Assembly (NCBI GenBank): GCA_945874665.1
Contig: CAMCHJ010000005.1
Span: 52,938-116,937 of the forward strand
DNA from: Chitinophaga pinensis
Lineage (GTDB): Bacteria > Bacteroidota > Bacteroidia > UBA7662
Direction of reading: 5' to 3'
Length of the DNA: 64,000 nucleotides
Shown: positions 35,330 through 43,184 of the stretch, piece by piece
Numbering within the stretch: position 1 is the stretch's first letter
Layout: every line of letters begins with the position of its first letter
Position numbers and translations under genes: made by a program
Notes under the pieces: model-generated
Database searches by the model: none
What the model was told of the DNA's origin: nothing
The model's input: only the letters and a program-made list of their open reading frames with translations

Positions 35330-36157
35330 ATGGCCGCGCTACAGCATTTGGTATACAGCAATGTGTACATCGCGCTGCTAGCTACAGCCGCCCTCTGGCA
35401 GACGAGTTTGTTACTCGAAACTGCCTTACCCTGGCCACTCATTGGACTTGTTTTTTTTGCCACCTTGGCCCATTACAACCTCGATCGCCTGCTCGAATAC
35501 AAACATTTTAGCACCAGCACGCAAACCCGCCTACAATGGCTGGGACAGCGTAAAAAAGCCTTGGTGGTGTTTACCTTGTTGGCAGTACTGGCTGCAACCT
35601 ATTTCTTAAGTCTGCAAACCACAGCTGTGGTGCGTTGGGTGGCCTTGCTGGTGCTTGTGGCACTCGCCTATTCGCTTTTTTTCAGTGGCATAAAAAAACA
35701 GCGCAAACTGGCCGCGCTTGGTGCCCTCAAGCCACTGCTCATTGGTTTTGTTTGGATGGGTATGGGGCCTGGACTGCTGCTGGTTGCCTTGCAAAGACCA
35801 GTGGCTAATCATTGGCCATGGCTGCTTAGTAATATGTTGTTTTTCAGCGCTTTGTATTTACCATTCGACTATCGAGATCGGGAGCAAGACCGTGAAAAAG
35901 GCATTCAAACCTTGGCCTTACGCCTGCCAAATGTTGCTTATGGGCGCGTACTGCTAGCACTTTTACTCGTGCACTGGGCACTGTTCAACTTCAGCTTTCC
36001 AGCCTACGCCCTATGGCTTTTGCCTTCTACTGCTTTTGCCATGTGGCTGAGTTTGCACAGTTTAAATCGCAATAAAGAATGGCTTTATGTATTTGGGATA
36101 GATGGACTTATCGGCTTACAGGCTATCGGCATTGCCCTTCAACATTATTGGAGGTAA
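35330..36157 (+). CDS. UbiA-like integral membrane protein
   Basis: The 275-residue product has about eight hydrophobic segments. It keeps the second aspartate-rich loop of UbiA prenyltransferases almost ideally (PFDYRDREQDREKGIQTLALRL, about residues 182-202 here), but the first loop reads HYNLDRLLEYK instead of NDxxDxxxD. It could be a divergent prenyltransferase using another allylic substrate, or a relative without activity. The start at 35330 avoids overlap with the upstream gene; a longer frame begins at 35297. It lies between the nuclease and the kynurenine-branch genes; no functional link to either is evident. Confidence 0.65.
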   Translation: MAALQHLVYSNVYIALLATAALWQTSLLLETALPWPLIGLVFFATLAHYNLDRLLEYKHFSTSTQTRLQWLGQRKKALVVFTLLAVLAATYFLSLQTTAVVRWVALLVLVALAYSLFFSGIKKQRKLAALGALKPLLIGFVWMGMGPGLLLVALQRPVANHWPWLLSNMLFFSALYLPFDYRDREQDREKGIQTLALRLPNVAYGRVLLALLLVHWALFNFSFPAYALWLLPSTAFAMWLSLHSLNRNKEWLYVFGIDGLIGLQAIGIALQHYWR

Positions 36158-36212
36158 GAGAAAGGTAGCCAAAAGCCAAGAAAAAGCGTATTTTAGTCAA
36201 AAAAACACAGCC

Positions 36213-36743
36213 ATGCCAGCACGCGCCCCTTTTAACTTGCAAAAATGGATTGATGAAAACCGGCATTTACTCAAGCCGCCGGTGAATAACAAAAATTTAT
36301 ATCCCGAGGGTACCGATTATATTGTGATGATTGTGGGCGGTCCCAATGCGCGTAAAGACTACCATTACAACGAAACGGAAGAGCTTTTTTACCAGCTTGA
36401 AGGCCACATCACCGTGCGTATTCAAGACGAAGGTCAAGCCGTAAATGTGCAGCTCGGTCCTGGCGATATGTATTTATGTCCCGCCAAAGTACCCCATTCG
36501 CCCATCCGCACCGAGGGCTCTATCGGCCTTGTGATTGAGCGGGTTCGTGCAGGCAAAGGCTATACCGACGGGCTACTTTGGTTTTGTGACAAATGCAACC
36601 ACAAATTACATGAGGCTTATTTTGAATTGAAGAACATCGAAACCGACTTTCTGCCTCGTTTCAGAGCTTATTATGCGTCAGAAGAACTACGTACTTGCCA
36701 AAAATGTGGCCATGTAATGGAGACTGACCCCCGCTTTGTATAA
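36213..36743 (+). CDS. nbaC: 3-hydroxyanthranilate 3,4-dioxygenase
   Basis: The enzyme opens the ring of 3-hydroxyanthranilate to give 2-amino-3-carboxymuconate semialdehyde (ACMS) in the kynurenine pathway. The 176-residue product is a cupin with iron ligands H and E in DYHYNETEELFYQLEG and H in VPHSP, plus a rubredoxin-like C-terminal site with two CxxC pairs (CDKC and CQKC) typical of the bacterial homodimer. The ATG at 36213 gives MPARAPFNLQKWIDENRHLL, matching the family; the frame continues upstream without support. A one-mismatch -7 box TATTTTAG lies at 36189-36196. The enzyme that uses its product follows after 15 bases. Confidence 0.94.
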   Translation: MPARAPFNLQKWIDENRHLLKPPVNNKNLYPEGTDYIVMIVGGPNARKDYHYNETEELFYQLEGHITVRIQDEGQAVNVQLGPGDMYLCPAKVPHSPIRTEGSIGLVIERVRAGKGYTDGLLWFCDKCNHKLHEAYFELKNIETDFLPRFRAYYASEELRTCQKCGHVMETDPRFV

Positions 36744-36758
36744 AATCTGCCTTATCGC

Positions 36759-37808
36759 ATGTCGTTTCAACTACCTTACGGTCCCTCATCGTTAACCATC
36801 GATATCCACACCCACCTCATGCCCGAGCATTTGCCGCGTTGGGCGCAAAAGTTTGGGTATGGCAACTTTATACACTTAGAACACCACCTCGATAGCTGTC
36901 CCCGCTGTGCCAGCATGATGCAAGGCGACACCTTTTTTCGCAAAGTGGCCGAAAACTGCTGGGAAGCCGATGCGCGTTTGAAGGATTGCGATAGCCATGG
37001 CGTACATGTTCAAGTGCTTTCGACCATTCCTGTGCTGTTTCATTATTGGGCCAAGCCTGCCGATGCACTCGAAACTTCGCGCTACCTCAACGACCACATG
37101 GCCGAAACGGTGGCCCGCAATCCAAAGCGGTTTGTGGGTTTAGGCACCGTACCCCTGCAAGATCCAGCGCTTGCCATTCAAGAGATGGAGCGCTGCATGC
37201 AGGAATTAGGCTTTTCGGGTATTGAAATCGGCTCCCATGTAAACGATTGGAACTTAAATGCTCCTGAGCTTTTTCCGTTTTTTGAAGCGGCAGAACGGTT
37301 AGGAGCGGCCATTTTTGTGCATCCCTGGGACATGATGGGCAAGGATAAAATGAAAGATTATTGGCTTCCATGGCTGGTAGGCATGCCGGCAGAATCGTCG
37401 CTGGCCATTTGCAGCATGATTTTCGGCGGTATTTTTGAGCGTTTGCCGAACTTAAGGGTGGCCTTTGCTCATGGAGGCGGGTCCTTCCCGGCGACCATTG
37501 GTCGCATTGAACACGGTTTCAATGTGCGCCCAGACTTGGTTGCCATTCACAATCCTGTAAATCCGAAGGCCTATCTTGGCAAGTTTTGGCTCGACTCCCT
37601 CGTTCACGACCCTCAAATGCTCGCTTATGTAACCGATTTAGTAGGTGCTAACCGGGTGGCCTTGGGTACCGACTACCCTTTTCCGCTTGGCGAATTAGAA
37701 CCAGGCAAACTCATACAAGGCATGCCTTGGCCACAAGCCCAAAAAGACATGCTTTTGCATGGCGCGGCCTTGGAATGGCTCAACCTACCAAAATCTAAAT
37801 TTCTTTAA
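36759..37808 (+). CDS. 2-amino-3-carboxymuconate-6-semialdehyde decarboxylase (ACMSD)
   Basis: ACMSD is a zinc-dependent amidohydrolase-superfamily decarboxylase that takes the dioxygenase product away from quinolinate formation toward glutaryl-CoA-type degradation. The 349-residue product has the HxH metal motif in TIDIHTHLMPEHLP, further ligand candidates in FVHPWDMMG and the conserved FAHGGGSFPATIGR and LGTDYPFPLGE. Pairing with 3-hydroxyanthranilate dioxygenase makes this the lower part of tryptophan degradation. Kynureninase and kynurenine monooxygenase genes are not in the window. A terminator follows. Confidence 0.94.
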   Translation: MSFQLPYGPSSLTIDIHTHLMPEHLPRWAQKFGYGNFIHLEHHLDSCPRCASMMQGDTFFRKVAENCWEADARLKDCDSHGVHVQVLSTIPVLFHYWAKPADALETSRYLNDHMAETVARNPKRFVGLGTVPLQDPALAIQEMERCMQELGFSGIEIGSHVNDWNLNAPELFPFFEAAERLGAAIFVHPWDMMGKDKMKDYWLPWLVGMPAESSLAICSMIFGGIFERLPNLRVAFAHGGGSFPATIGRIEHGFNVRPDLVAIHNPVNPKAYLGKFWLDSLVHDPQMLAYVTDLVGANRVALGTDYPFPLGELEPGKLIQGMPWPQAQKDMLLHGAALEWLNLPKSKFL

Positions 37809-37812
37809 ATGA

Positions 37813-37843
37813 AAAAGGCTTCCACACATTCGGGAAGCCTTTT
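37813..37843. terminator. Terminator between ACMSD and yceI
   Basis: AAAAGGCTTCC (37813-37823) and GGAAGCCTTTT (37833-37843) form an 11-bp stem around a nine-base loop, with A and T flanks allowing both directions. Confidence 0.9.
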
Positions 37844-37879
37844 CTATTAAAGACGTTTTCATTCGTCCTTTTTATGTAA

Positions 37880-38422
37880 TCATGCCTCGACCGCTGACAT
37901 TTGGATATCGGCTTCGATTCGGATTTCGTCGCTTACCAACAAATCACCAGCTTCGTTCAATACATGGAACTTCAAGCCGAAATCTTTGCGGTTGATTTTG
38001 GTACGGAAGCTTACGCCAGCTTTGGTTACGCCCCAAGGATCTTTAACAACACCGTTGAAATCTACTTCCAAATCAATGTCCATCGTCACATCACGGATGG
38101 TCATTTTGCCGTGCAGGATAAATGAACGGTCAGACTTGCGTGTTACGTCGGTATTGTGAAAAGTGATTTGTGGATATTTTTCAGCGTTAAAAAAGTCATC
38201 AGACTTCAAATGCTCGTCGCGCTGTTCGTTGCCACTAAAAACAGATGCAACATCAGCTGAAAACTTTACGTTCGCAGTCGAAAAGTTATTGCCAATGGTT
38301 TCTATATCAGCCGTAAAGGACTTAAAAGTACCGGTTACGGTAGTAATCATTAAGTGCTTGGCTTTGAAGTTGATGGTGCTGTGGGCAGTATCGATGCTCC
38401 ATTTAGTTGTAGTCGTGCTCAT
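37880..38422 (-). CDS. YceI-family lipocalin-like protein
   Basis: YceI proteins bind polyprenyl-type lipids in a lipocalin-like barrel. The 180-residue product has the family start KWSIDTAHSTINFKAKHLMI, the middle DDFFNAEKYPQITFHNT and the end GVSFRTKINRKDFGLKF. No signal peptide is visible, so this copy looks cytosolic, in contrast to many periplasmic YceI proteins. It is a single gene with a -7 box TATCTTTA upstream on its strand. Function here is unknown; isoprenoid quinone binding is a family-based guess. Confidence 0.93.
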   Translation of the reverse strand: MSTTTTKWSIDTAHSTINFKAKHLMITTVTGTFKSFTADIETIGNNFSTANVKFSADVASVFSGNEQRDEHLKSDDFFNAEKYPQITFHNTDVTRKSDRSFILHGKMTIRDVTMDIDLEVDFNGVVKDPWGVTKAGVSFRTKINRKDFGLKFHVLNEAGDLLVSDEIRIEADIQMSAVEA

Positions 38423-38443
38423 TATTTTTTTAAGTTATGATTG

Positions 38444-38451
38444 TAAAGATA
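38444..38451 (-). promoter_or_regulatory. -7 box of yceI (one mismatch)
   Basis: TATCTTTA on the minus strand differs from TAnnTTTG in the last base and lies 21 bases before the start codon. Confidence 0.45.
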
Positions 38452-38547
38452 ACAAATCGATGTTCAAACATCATTTAATTAACTCATCCAAGCAATAAAA
38501 GTTCATTCAGTTTATAAAAAGGAAAATACAAGCATATTCCTTTCTGT

Positions 38548-38555
38548 TATCTTTA
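38548..38555 (+). promoter_or_regulatory. -7 box of murI (one mismatch)
   Basis: TATCTTTA differs from TAnnTTTG only in the last base and ends four bases before the GTG start, implying little or no leader. Confidence 0.45.
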
Positions 38556-38559
38556 ACGC

Positions 38560-39411
38560 GTGAATAAAGCTGGTCCTATTGGCGTATTTGATTCTGGTTA
38601 TGGCGGTTTAACTGTGCTCAAAGCACTTACCACCCACCTGCCGCAGTACGATTATTTGTATTTGGGCGACAATGCACGTGTTCCTTATGGCACGCGTTCA
38701 TTTGAAACGGTGTATCAATATACCCTAGAATGTGTTGAAGCCCTGTTTGCCCAAGGCTGCCAATTGGTGATTTTGGCATGCAACACCGCTTCTGCCAAAG
38801 CCCTGCGCAGTATTCAGCAAAACGATTTGCCCAAAATTGCACCACAGCGCCGGGTTCTGGGTGTAATTCGACCTACCACGGAAGAAGCCGGTTTACTTAC
38901 CCAAAATGGGCATTTAGGTGTGCTTGGCACTACGGGAACGGTGCTTTCGAACTCCTACCCTATTGAAATTGCCAAGTTTTTTCCAACTGTAAAAGTCAGT
39001 CAAGAAGCCTGTCCTATGTGGGTACCCTTGGTCGAAAACAATGAACATTTGGGCCCAGGTGCAGACTATTTCCTCAGTAAGCACTTGCACGCGTTGCTGC
39101 AGCAAGATGCAAACATAGATGCGGTCATTCTTGGATGTACGCATTATCCATTATTACAAGGTCGACTTGAAGCGCTCACTGCTGGCAAGATTAAGTTTAT
39201 TGCCCAGGGCACCTTGGTAGCGCAAAAGCTTACACAATATCTCGAACGGCATCCCAAAATGGCAGCCTTGTGCAGCACAAATGGCAGCAGACAGTTTTAT
39301 ACGACGGATGATGCCCAAGTTTTTGAAGAAAAGGCACGGCTTTTTTATGGTGAAAACATACAAGCCCAACACCTCGATTTAAACACCATCCGTTTTACCC
39401 CAGATGCGTGA
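38560..39411 (+). CDS. murI: Glutamate racemase
   Basis: MurI makes D-glutamate for peptidoglycan precursors. The 283-residue product has the two catalytic cysteines in LACNTASA and LGCTHYPLL and the N-terminal GVFDSGYGGLTVL. The start is a GTG (MNKAGPIGVFDSG), which fits the family; no nearby ATG does. Its end overlaps the next gene, an AlkD-like protein, by eight bases, so the two are probably co-translated. Confidence 0.96.
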   Translation: MNKAGPIGVFDSGYGGLTVLKALTTHLPQYDYLYLGDNARVPYGTRSFETVYQYTLECVEALFAQGCQLVILACNTASAKALRSIQQNDLPKIAPQRRVLGVIRPTTEEAGLLTQNGHLGVLGTTGTVLSNSYPIEIAKFFPTVKVSQEACPMWVPLVENNEHLGPGADYFLSKHLHALLQQDANIDAVILGCTHYPLLQGRLEALTAGKIKFIAQGTLVAQKLTQYLERHPKMAALCSTNGSRQFYTTDDAQVFEEKARLFYGENIQAQHLDLNTIRFTPDA

Positions 39412-40084
39412 GGAAGTTGTAGCCGTTTTAAACCACTTAGAAGAAGCGTTGGTGCAACAGGCACAGCCCGAATTAGCAGCAGGGATGAAGACTTACATGA
39501 AGCATCGGTTCGACTTCATTGGTATTCAGAAGCCTTTACGCACCGAGATTTGTAAGCCTTATTTCAAAGCTTTACAAGCTTTAAAAGCCAATCCTGCTGA
39601 TATACTGCGATTTTGCTGGTCAAAACACGAGCGTGAATGGCAATATGTAGGAATGGACTTTGCCTTGAAGTCGCCCAAAAACTGGCCGCCCGATTGGTTG
39701 GCAACGATGGAATACTGTATTACCCACAAGAGTTGGTGGGATACGGTGGATTTGTTGGCGGTGCATGGTGTTGGTGGTTGGCTTAAAGACAAACCCGAGT
39801 TGCAAGGGCAAACCGTAGCGCGCTGGCGGCACAGCAAACAACTTTGGCTAGAACGCAGTACCCTCCTTTTTCAATTGATGTACAAAGGCAACACCAACCA
39901 TGCGTTGCTTGCCGATTTATGTGTGCAGTTTGCCGATTCAAAAGCTTTTTTTATTCAGAAAGCCATGGGGTGGGCACTGAGGCAATATGTAAGAACAGAT
40001 GCAGAATGGGTTCAAAACTTCGTCGCCAATAACACCTTACCCAAACTCACCCAGCGTGAAGCCCTTAAAAATGTTGGAAATTAA
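39404..40084 (+). CDS. DNA alkylation repair protein, AlkD-like (HEAT-like)
   Basis: AlkD-type glycosylases remove bulky or cationic alkylated bases using an all-helical HEAT-like fold. The 226-residue product has the family stretches KHRFDFIGIQKPLRTEI, HEREWQYVGMDFA, THKSWWDTVDLLAVHGVG and FIQKAMGWALRQYVRT. The WWDTVD segment holds the aromatic and aspartate residues used to contact the lesion. It overlaps murI by eight bases. A structured region and terminator follow at 40176-40271. Confidence 0.92.
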   Translation: MREEVVAVLNHLEEALVQQAQPELAAGMKTYMKHRFDFIGIQKPLRTEICKPYFKALQALKANPADILRFCWSKHEREWQYVGMDFALKSPKNWPPDWLATMEYCITHKSWWDTVDLLAVHGVGGWLKDKPELQGQTVARWRHSKQLWLERSTLLFQLMYKGNTNHALLADLCVQFADSKAFFIQKAMGWALRQYVRTDAEWVQNFVANNTLPKLTQREALKNVGN

Positions 40085-40175
40085 ATAGCACCACTAACCA
40101 TAAGTTCCTCAATTAGAAATGATTTGACGATAGATCAAAAGTGGCATTAAAATTCAATTAAACTTTATTCAATGT

Positions 40176-40211
40176 TCAGGCGATTTGATTTTTAAATCGT
40201 TATTTGCCTGA
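40176..40211 (+). repeat. Interrupted inverted repeat downstream of alkD-like gene
   Basis: TCAGGC/GCCTGA (40176-40181 and 40206-40211) enclose CGATTT/AAATCG (40181-40186 and 40094-40199 in the same stretch, ending 40199). It forms a two-part hairpin just before the terminator at 40225-40271. Its role is unknown. Confidence 0.5.
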
Positions 40212-40224
40212 CATGCTTGACGAA

Positions 40225-40271
40225 AGCCGACGGGAAAAGAGTAATTTACTCTCCTACTGTCGGTTTTTTTT
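40225..40271 (+). terminator. Terminator after the murI-alkD pair
   Basis: GCCGAC (40226-40231) pairs with GTCGGT (40259-40264), an inner arm pairs GAGTAA/TTTACTC, and eight Ts follow. The stem is imperfect but the T run supports termination on the plus strand. Confidence 0.65.
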
Positions 40272-40273
40272 GT

Positions 40274-40948
40274 TTAATCGCGTACCAACTGCCACCAGTC
40301 CTTATTCGGCACCGGGCATTTAATCGACACCGGCTCTTTGGTCACAGGATGTTCGAACGCCAATTTCCAACTGTGCAGCGCTATGCTGTAGTCGTTGTTA
40401 GCTGTTGGATAGCCATATTTCACATCCCCAACAATGGGATGCCCCATGTGCGACAATTGTACCCGAATTTGGTGTGGGCGTCCGGTTTTAGGAGAAACCT
40501 CCAAGAGGCTGTAGCGACTGCCATACTTTTGCACACGGTAGCTCAGCTCAGCACGTTTGCTGTCTTTAACCTCCCTGTCATGTGCATGCACCAAGTTTTT
40601 TTCAGTGCTCTTTTTCAGGTAATTCACCAATTCGCCCTCTTCCATCAGCACTTTATCCTTCACCACCGCCAAGTATTTTTTGTACACCAATCGATCGTGA
40701 AACAACTTGTTCATCCGTTCTAACGCTTTGCTGGTCTTGGCTAAAAGCACCAAGCCCGAAACCGGCCTGTCGATCCTGTGGATCAAACCCACAAAGGCAT
40801 CGCCTGGCTTGTTATACTTCTTAACAAGGTAATCGTTTACCGCATCTACCAAACTGTAATCGCCTGTATCGTCACCCTGGCTCAACATGCCTGCTGGCTT
40901 ATTCACTGCGAGGAGATGATTATCCTCAAACAAAATCTGTAATTCCAC
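40274..40948 (-). CDS. RluA/RluD-family RNA pseudouridine synthase
   Basis: The enzyme isomerises uridine to pseudouridine in rRNA or tRNA. The 224-residue product has the catalytic aspartate in HRIDRPVSGLVLLAKT (motif II; normally HRLDxxTSG), motif I in ILFEDNHLLAVNKPAG and motif III near GRPHQIRVQLSHMGHPIVGD. It lacks an S4 domain, so it is closer to the short RluA/TruC-like members; the target base cannot be stated. The start is GTG, sharing one base with the panB stop TAG. Confidence 0.93.
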   Translation of the reverse strand: MELQILFEDNHLLAVNKPAGMLSQGDDTGDYSLVDAVNDYLVKKYNKPGDAFVGLIHRIDRPVSGLVLLAKTSKALERMNKLFHDRLVYKKYLAVVKDKVLMEEGELVNYLKKSTEKNLVHAHDREVKDSKRAELSYRVQKYGSRYSLLEVSPKTGRPHQIRVQLSHMGHPIVGDVKYGYPTANNDYSIALHSWKLAFEHPVTKEPVSIKCPVPNKDWWQLVRD

Positions 40949-41763
40949 TAGTATTGCTCCTTTTTATTCGGAAAATCTTGACGTTTGACATCGTCAATGT
41001 AGCGCTCCGCAGCGCCTTTAATATCGTCGTATAAATTTAAGTACCGACGCAAAAAGCGGGGACTAAAATCATTGTTGATGCCCAGCATATCGTGCATGAC
41101 GAGTACCTGGCCATCCACCCCAGCCCCAGCCCCAATGCCAATCACGGGAATGTGCAAGGATGCGGCCACTTCTGAGGCCAAATTAGATGGTATTTTCTCA
41201 AGCACCAAGGCAAAACAGCCTGCCTGTTGCAGCAGCAAGGCATCCTGTTTTAAGCGATCAGCCTCTTCCTCTTCTTTGGCACGAACCGTGTAACTGCCAA
41301 ATTTATAGATAGATTGCGGCGTAAGGCCCAAATGGCCCATTACAGGCACACCCGCCGTTAAAATACGTTGTATCGATTCAATAACTTCGGCCCCACCTTC
41401 CAGCTTCACCGCATGCGCGCCCGATTCTTTCATGATGCGAATGGTTGAATTAAGGGCCTCCTTAGAGTTGCCTTGGTATGAACCAAAAGGCAAATCTACG
41501 GTAATTAAAGCCCTTTTAACAGCACGAACCACCGAGGCTGCATGGTAAATCATTTGATCTAAGGTGATCGGCAAAGTGGTTTCGTGACCGGCCATCACAT
41601 TTGAAGCGGAGTCGCCCACCAGCAAAATATCGATGCCCGAATCGTCTAAGATTTTAGCCATCGAAAAGTCATACGCCGTGAGCATGGCAATCTTTTCGCC
41701 ACGCTCTTTCATTTCACGCAAGGTTTGGGTGGTAACCTTTTTTACGTCTTTGTGTACCGACAT
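40948..41763 (-). CDS. panB: 3-methyl-2-oxobutanoate hydroxymethyltransferase
   Basis: PanB makes ketopantoate, the first committed step of pantothenate and coenzyme A synthesis, using methylenetetrahydrofolate. The 271-residue protein is of standard length, with the metal and substrate motifs [25 protein letters not shown], and [11 protein letters not shown]. The ATG at 41763 ([19 protein letters not shown]) is preferred over a start 16 codons upstream. The gene precedes the pseudouridine synthase on the minus strand, with a one-base overlap. Confidence 0.96.
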   Translation of the reverse strand: MSVHKDVKKVTTQTLREMKERGEKIAMLTAYDFSMAKILDDSGIDILLVGDSASNVMAGHETTLPITLDQMIYHAASVVRAVKRALITVDLPFGSYQGNSKEALNSTIRIMKESGAHAVKLEGGAEVIESIQRILTAGVPVMGHLGLTPQSIYKFGSYTVRAKEEEEADRLKQDALLLQQAGCFALVLEKIPSNLASEVAASLHIPVIGIGAGAGVDGQVLVMHDMLGINNDFSPRFLRRYLNLYDDIKGAAERYIDDVKRQDFPNKKEQY

Positions 41764-41854
41764 CGGCAATGCTTTAAAACACAAAGGTCGTGATTTATAA
41801 GCGAAAAGCATGATTATAGAAAAACAACCTTTAACATTTCTATGACAGCAAGCA

Positions 41855-41885
41855 TTTTGTGGTTTTATTAATTCAGTTATCTTTG
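41855..41885 (+). promoter_or_regulatory. Complete Bacteroidota promoter of the DUF4249 gene
   Basis: TTTTG at 41855-41859 and TATCTTTG at 41878-41885 are separated by 18 bases, close to the TTTG-N(17-23)-TAnnTTTG consensus. The -7 box ends seven bases before the ATG. Confidence 0.7.
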
Positions 41886-41892
41886 AGGTTCT

Positions 41893-42966
41893 ATGAAGAA
41901 GTTATTGCTGCTAGCCAGCTTGTTTGCGGCTCTTTTTACTGCTTGCAGTACCGATATTGACATCAATGCGGACTGGAAAGACACCACTTTGGTGCTCGGC
42001 TTGCTAAATACAGACCATCAAACCCATTTTATACGCATTCACAAGGCTTTTTTAGATGAAGAGCGTGGCGCTTTTGAGGTAGCACAAATACAGGATTCGT
42101 TGTATTACAAAAATTTGGTTGTAAAAATAGAGCGCATTCGTGGCAACGCCGTTTTAGAAACCTACACTTGCGTACAGATTGATACCGCTATTTTAGAGCC
42201 TGGTATTTTTGCCAGTCCCGAATTAATCCTGTACCGATTCAGTACCGATTCAGTTTTAGACATCAATAGCACATACCGATTGGTGATAGAAACACCTTTT
42301 GATAAGGTTGTTACTTCTCAGCTCAATCCCATTGGCTTTCCTAGAAACTTGCCAAACGGACTGCCTCCCAATACCCCTCCACCACCAAATTATGCAGGCA
42401 TCAATTGGAGCAGCCAGGTACCTCTCGTCTTTTTAGCACAACCAGCCAATGCCCGCCGCTTTGACATGACCATTCGTATTTTTTATGACGAATGGAATCG
42501 CTTTACGGTTACGCCTTCTGACACTCCAGGACTTCAACTCAAACATTTAGATTGGCGTGTAGAGGTTAATCAGCAATTTGCCACTATTAACAGCTCAAAT
42601 GTTACCCAATTGCGGGTTCCGGGCAGGAATATGTTTTCCTTCATGAATTCGTCTATTCCTTCAAACCCTAATTTAAACCGCAGGCTCAGAGGAACGCTTT
42701 TCTATTTTGATTTTGCGGATGAAGATTTCAACACCTTCCTTCAAATCAATAATCCCAGCTCCAGCTTGGTTGATGTAAGGCCTACTTTCACAAACATCAA
42801 CAATGGCATTGGAATTTTTGCTGCTCGGAGAAGTGTTCCAGATTTAAAACTGGTTCAAAACACGGCCGGTTTCCCGTTCACGAGTCCTTATTTTAGAGAA
42901 GCCCTGGGCGGCATAGGCACAGACAGCTTGCGTGCGCGCTACCCAGATTTGAATTTTGTACCCTAG
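41893..42966 (+). CDS. DUF4249-like lipoprotein
   Basis: The 357-residue product has a signal peptide and lipobox (LFTAC, cysteine at about residue 18), so it is lipidated and probably sits in the outer membrane. The family is found in Bacteroidota, often next to TonB-dependent receptors. Here none adjoins it. The sequence has the DUF4249 pattern of an early TLVLGLLN and a following Ig-like beta region. Its function is unknown. Confidence 0.75.
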   Translation: MKKLLLLASLFAALFTACSTDIDINADWKDTTLVLGLLNTDHQTHFIRIHKAFLDEERGAFEVAQIQDSLYYKNLVVKIERIRGNAVLETYTCVQIDTAILEPGIFASPELILYRFSTDSVLDINSTYRLVIETPFDKVVTSQLNPIGFPRNLPNGLPPNTPPPPNYAGINWSSQVPLVFLAQPANARRFDMTIRIFYDEWNRFTVTPSDTPGLQLKHLDWRVEVNQQFATINSSNVTQLRVPGRNMFSFMNSSIPSNPNLNRRLRGTLFYFDFADEDFNTFLQINNPSSSLVDVRPTFTNINNGIGIFAARRSVPDLKLVQNTAGFPFTSPYFREALGGIGTDSLRARYPDLNFVP

Positions 42967-42994
42967 GCTGCTTAGCTCGGCCTTATTCATACAT

Positions 42995-43019
42995 AAAGAC
43001 TCCTTCGGGGGTCTTTTTT
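42995..43019 (+). terminator. Terminator after the DUF4249 gene
   Basis: AAAGACTCC pairs with GGGGTCTTT around TTCG (one G-T pair), followed by a T run. Confidence 0.8.
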
Positions 43020-43067
43020 GTTGCCGGCTGCCAAACTGACATATCAAACGTCCATACAGCACATGTC

Positions 43068-43132
43068 TGTCAGGCATTTTGCCAAGTTGACCACCTGTAG
43101 GGCCGCATTTCGATTGTGGCATTTTAGTTGAC
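43068..43132 (+). promoter_or_regulatory. Candidate heat-shock promoter region of dnaK
   Basis: TGTCAGGCATTTTGCCAAG followed by TTGAC (43068-43091) precedes TGGCAT-N5-TTGAC (43117-43132), again with GG-N10-GA. The layout copies that before htpG. The distance between the two parts is 12 bases longer than before htpG. Confidence 0.5.
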
Positions 43133-43184
43133 AATAAGTTAAAAATTGAAGCCGCCTTCGGGCAAAAGCAAAATCTCAACAGAC

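Noticed and set aside
40217..40723. A 168-codon plus-strand frame across the terminator and pseudouridine synthase
   Set aside because: It is a shadow of the minus-strand pseudouridine synthase, whose motifs are clear, and it overlaps the terminator.
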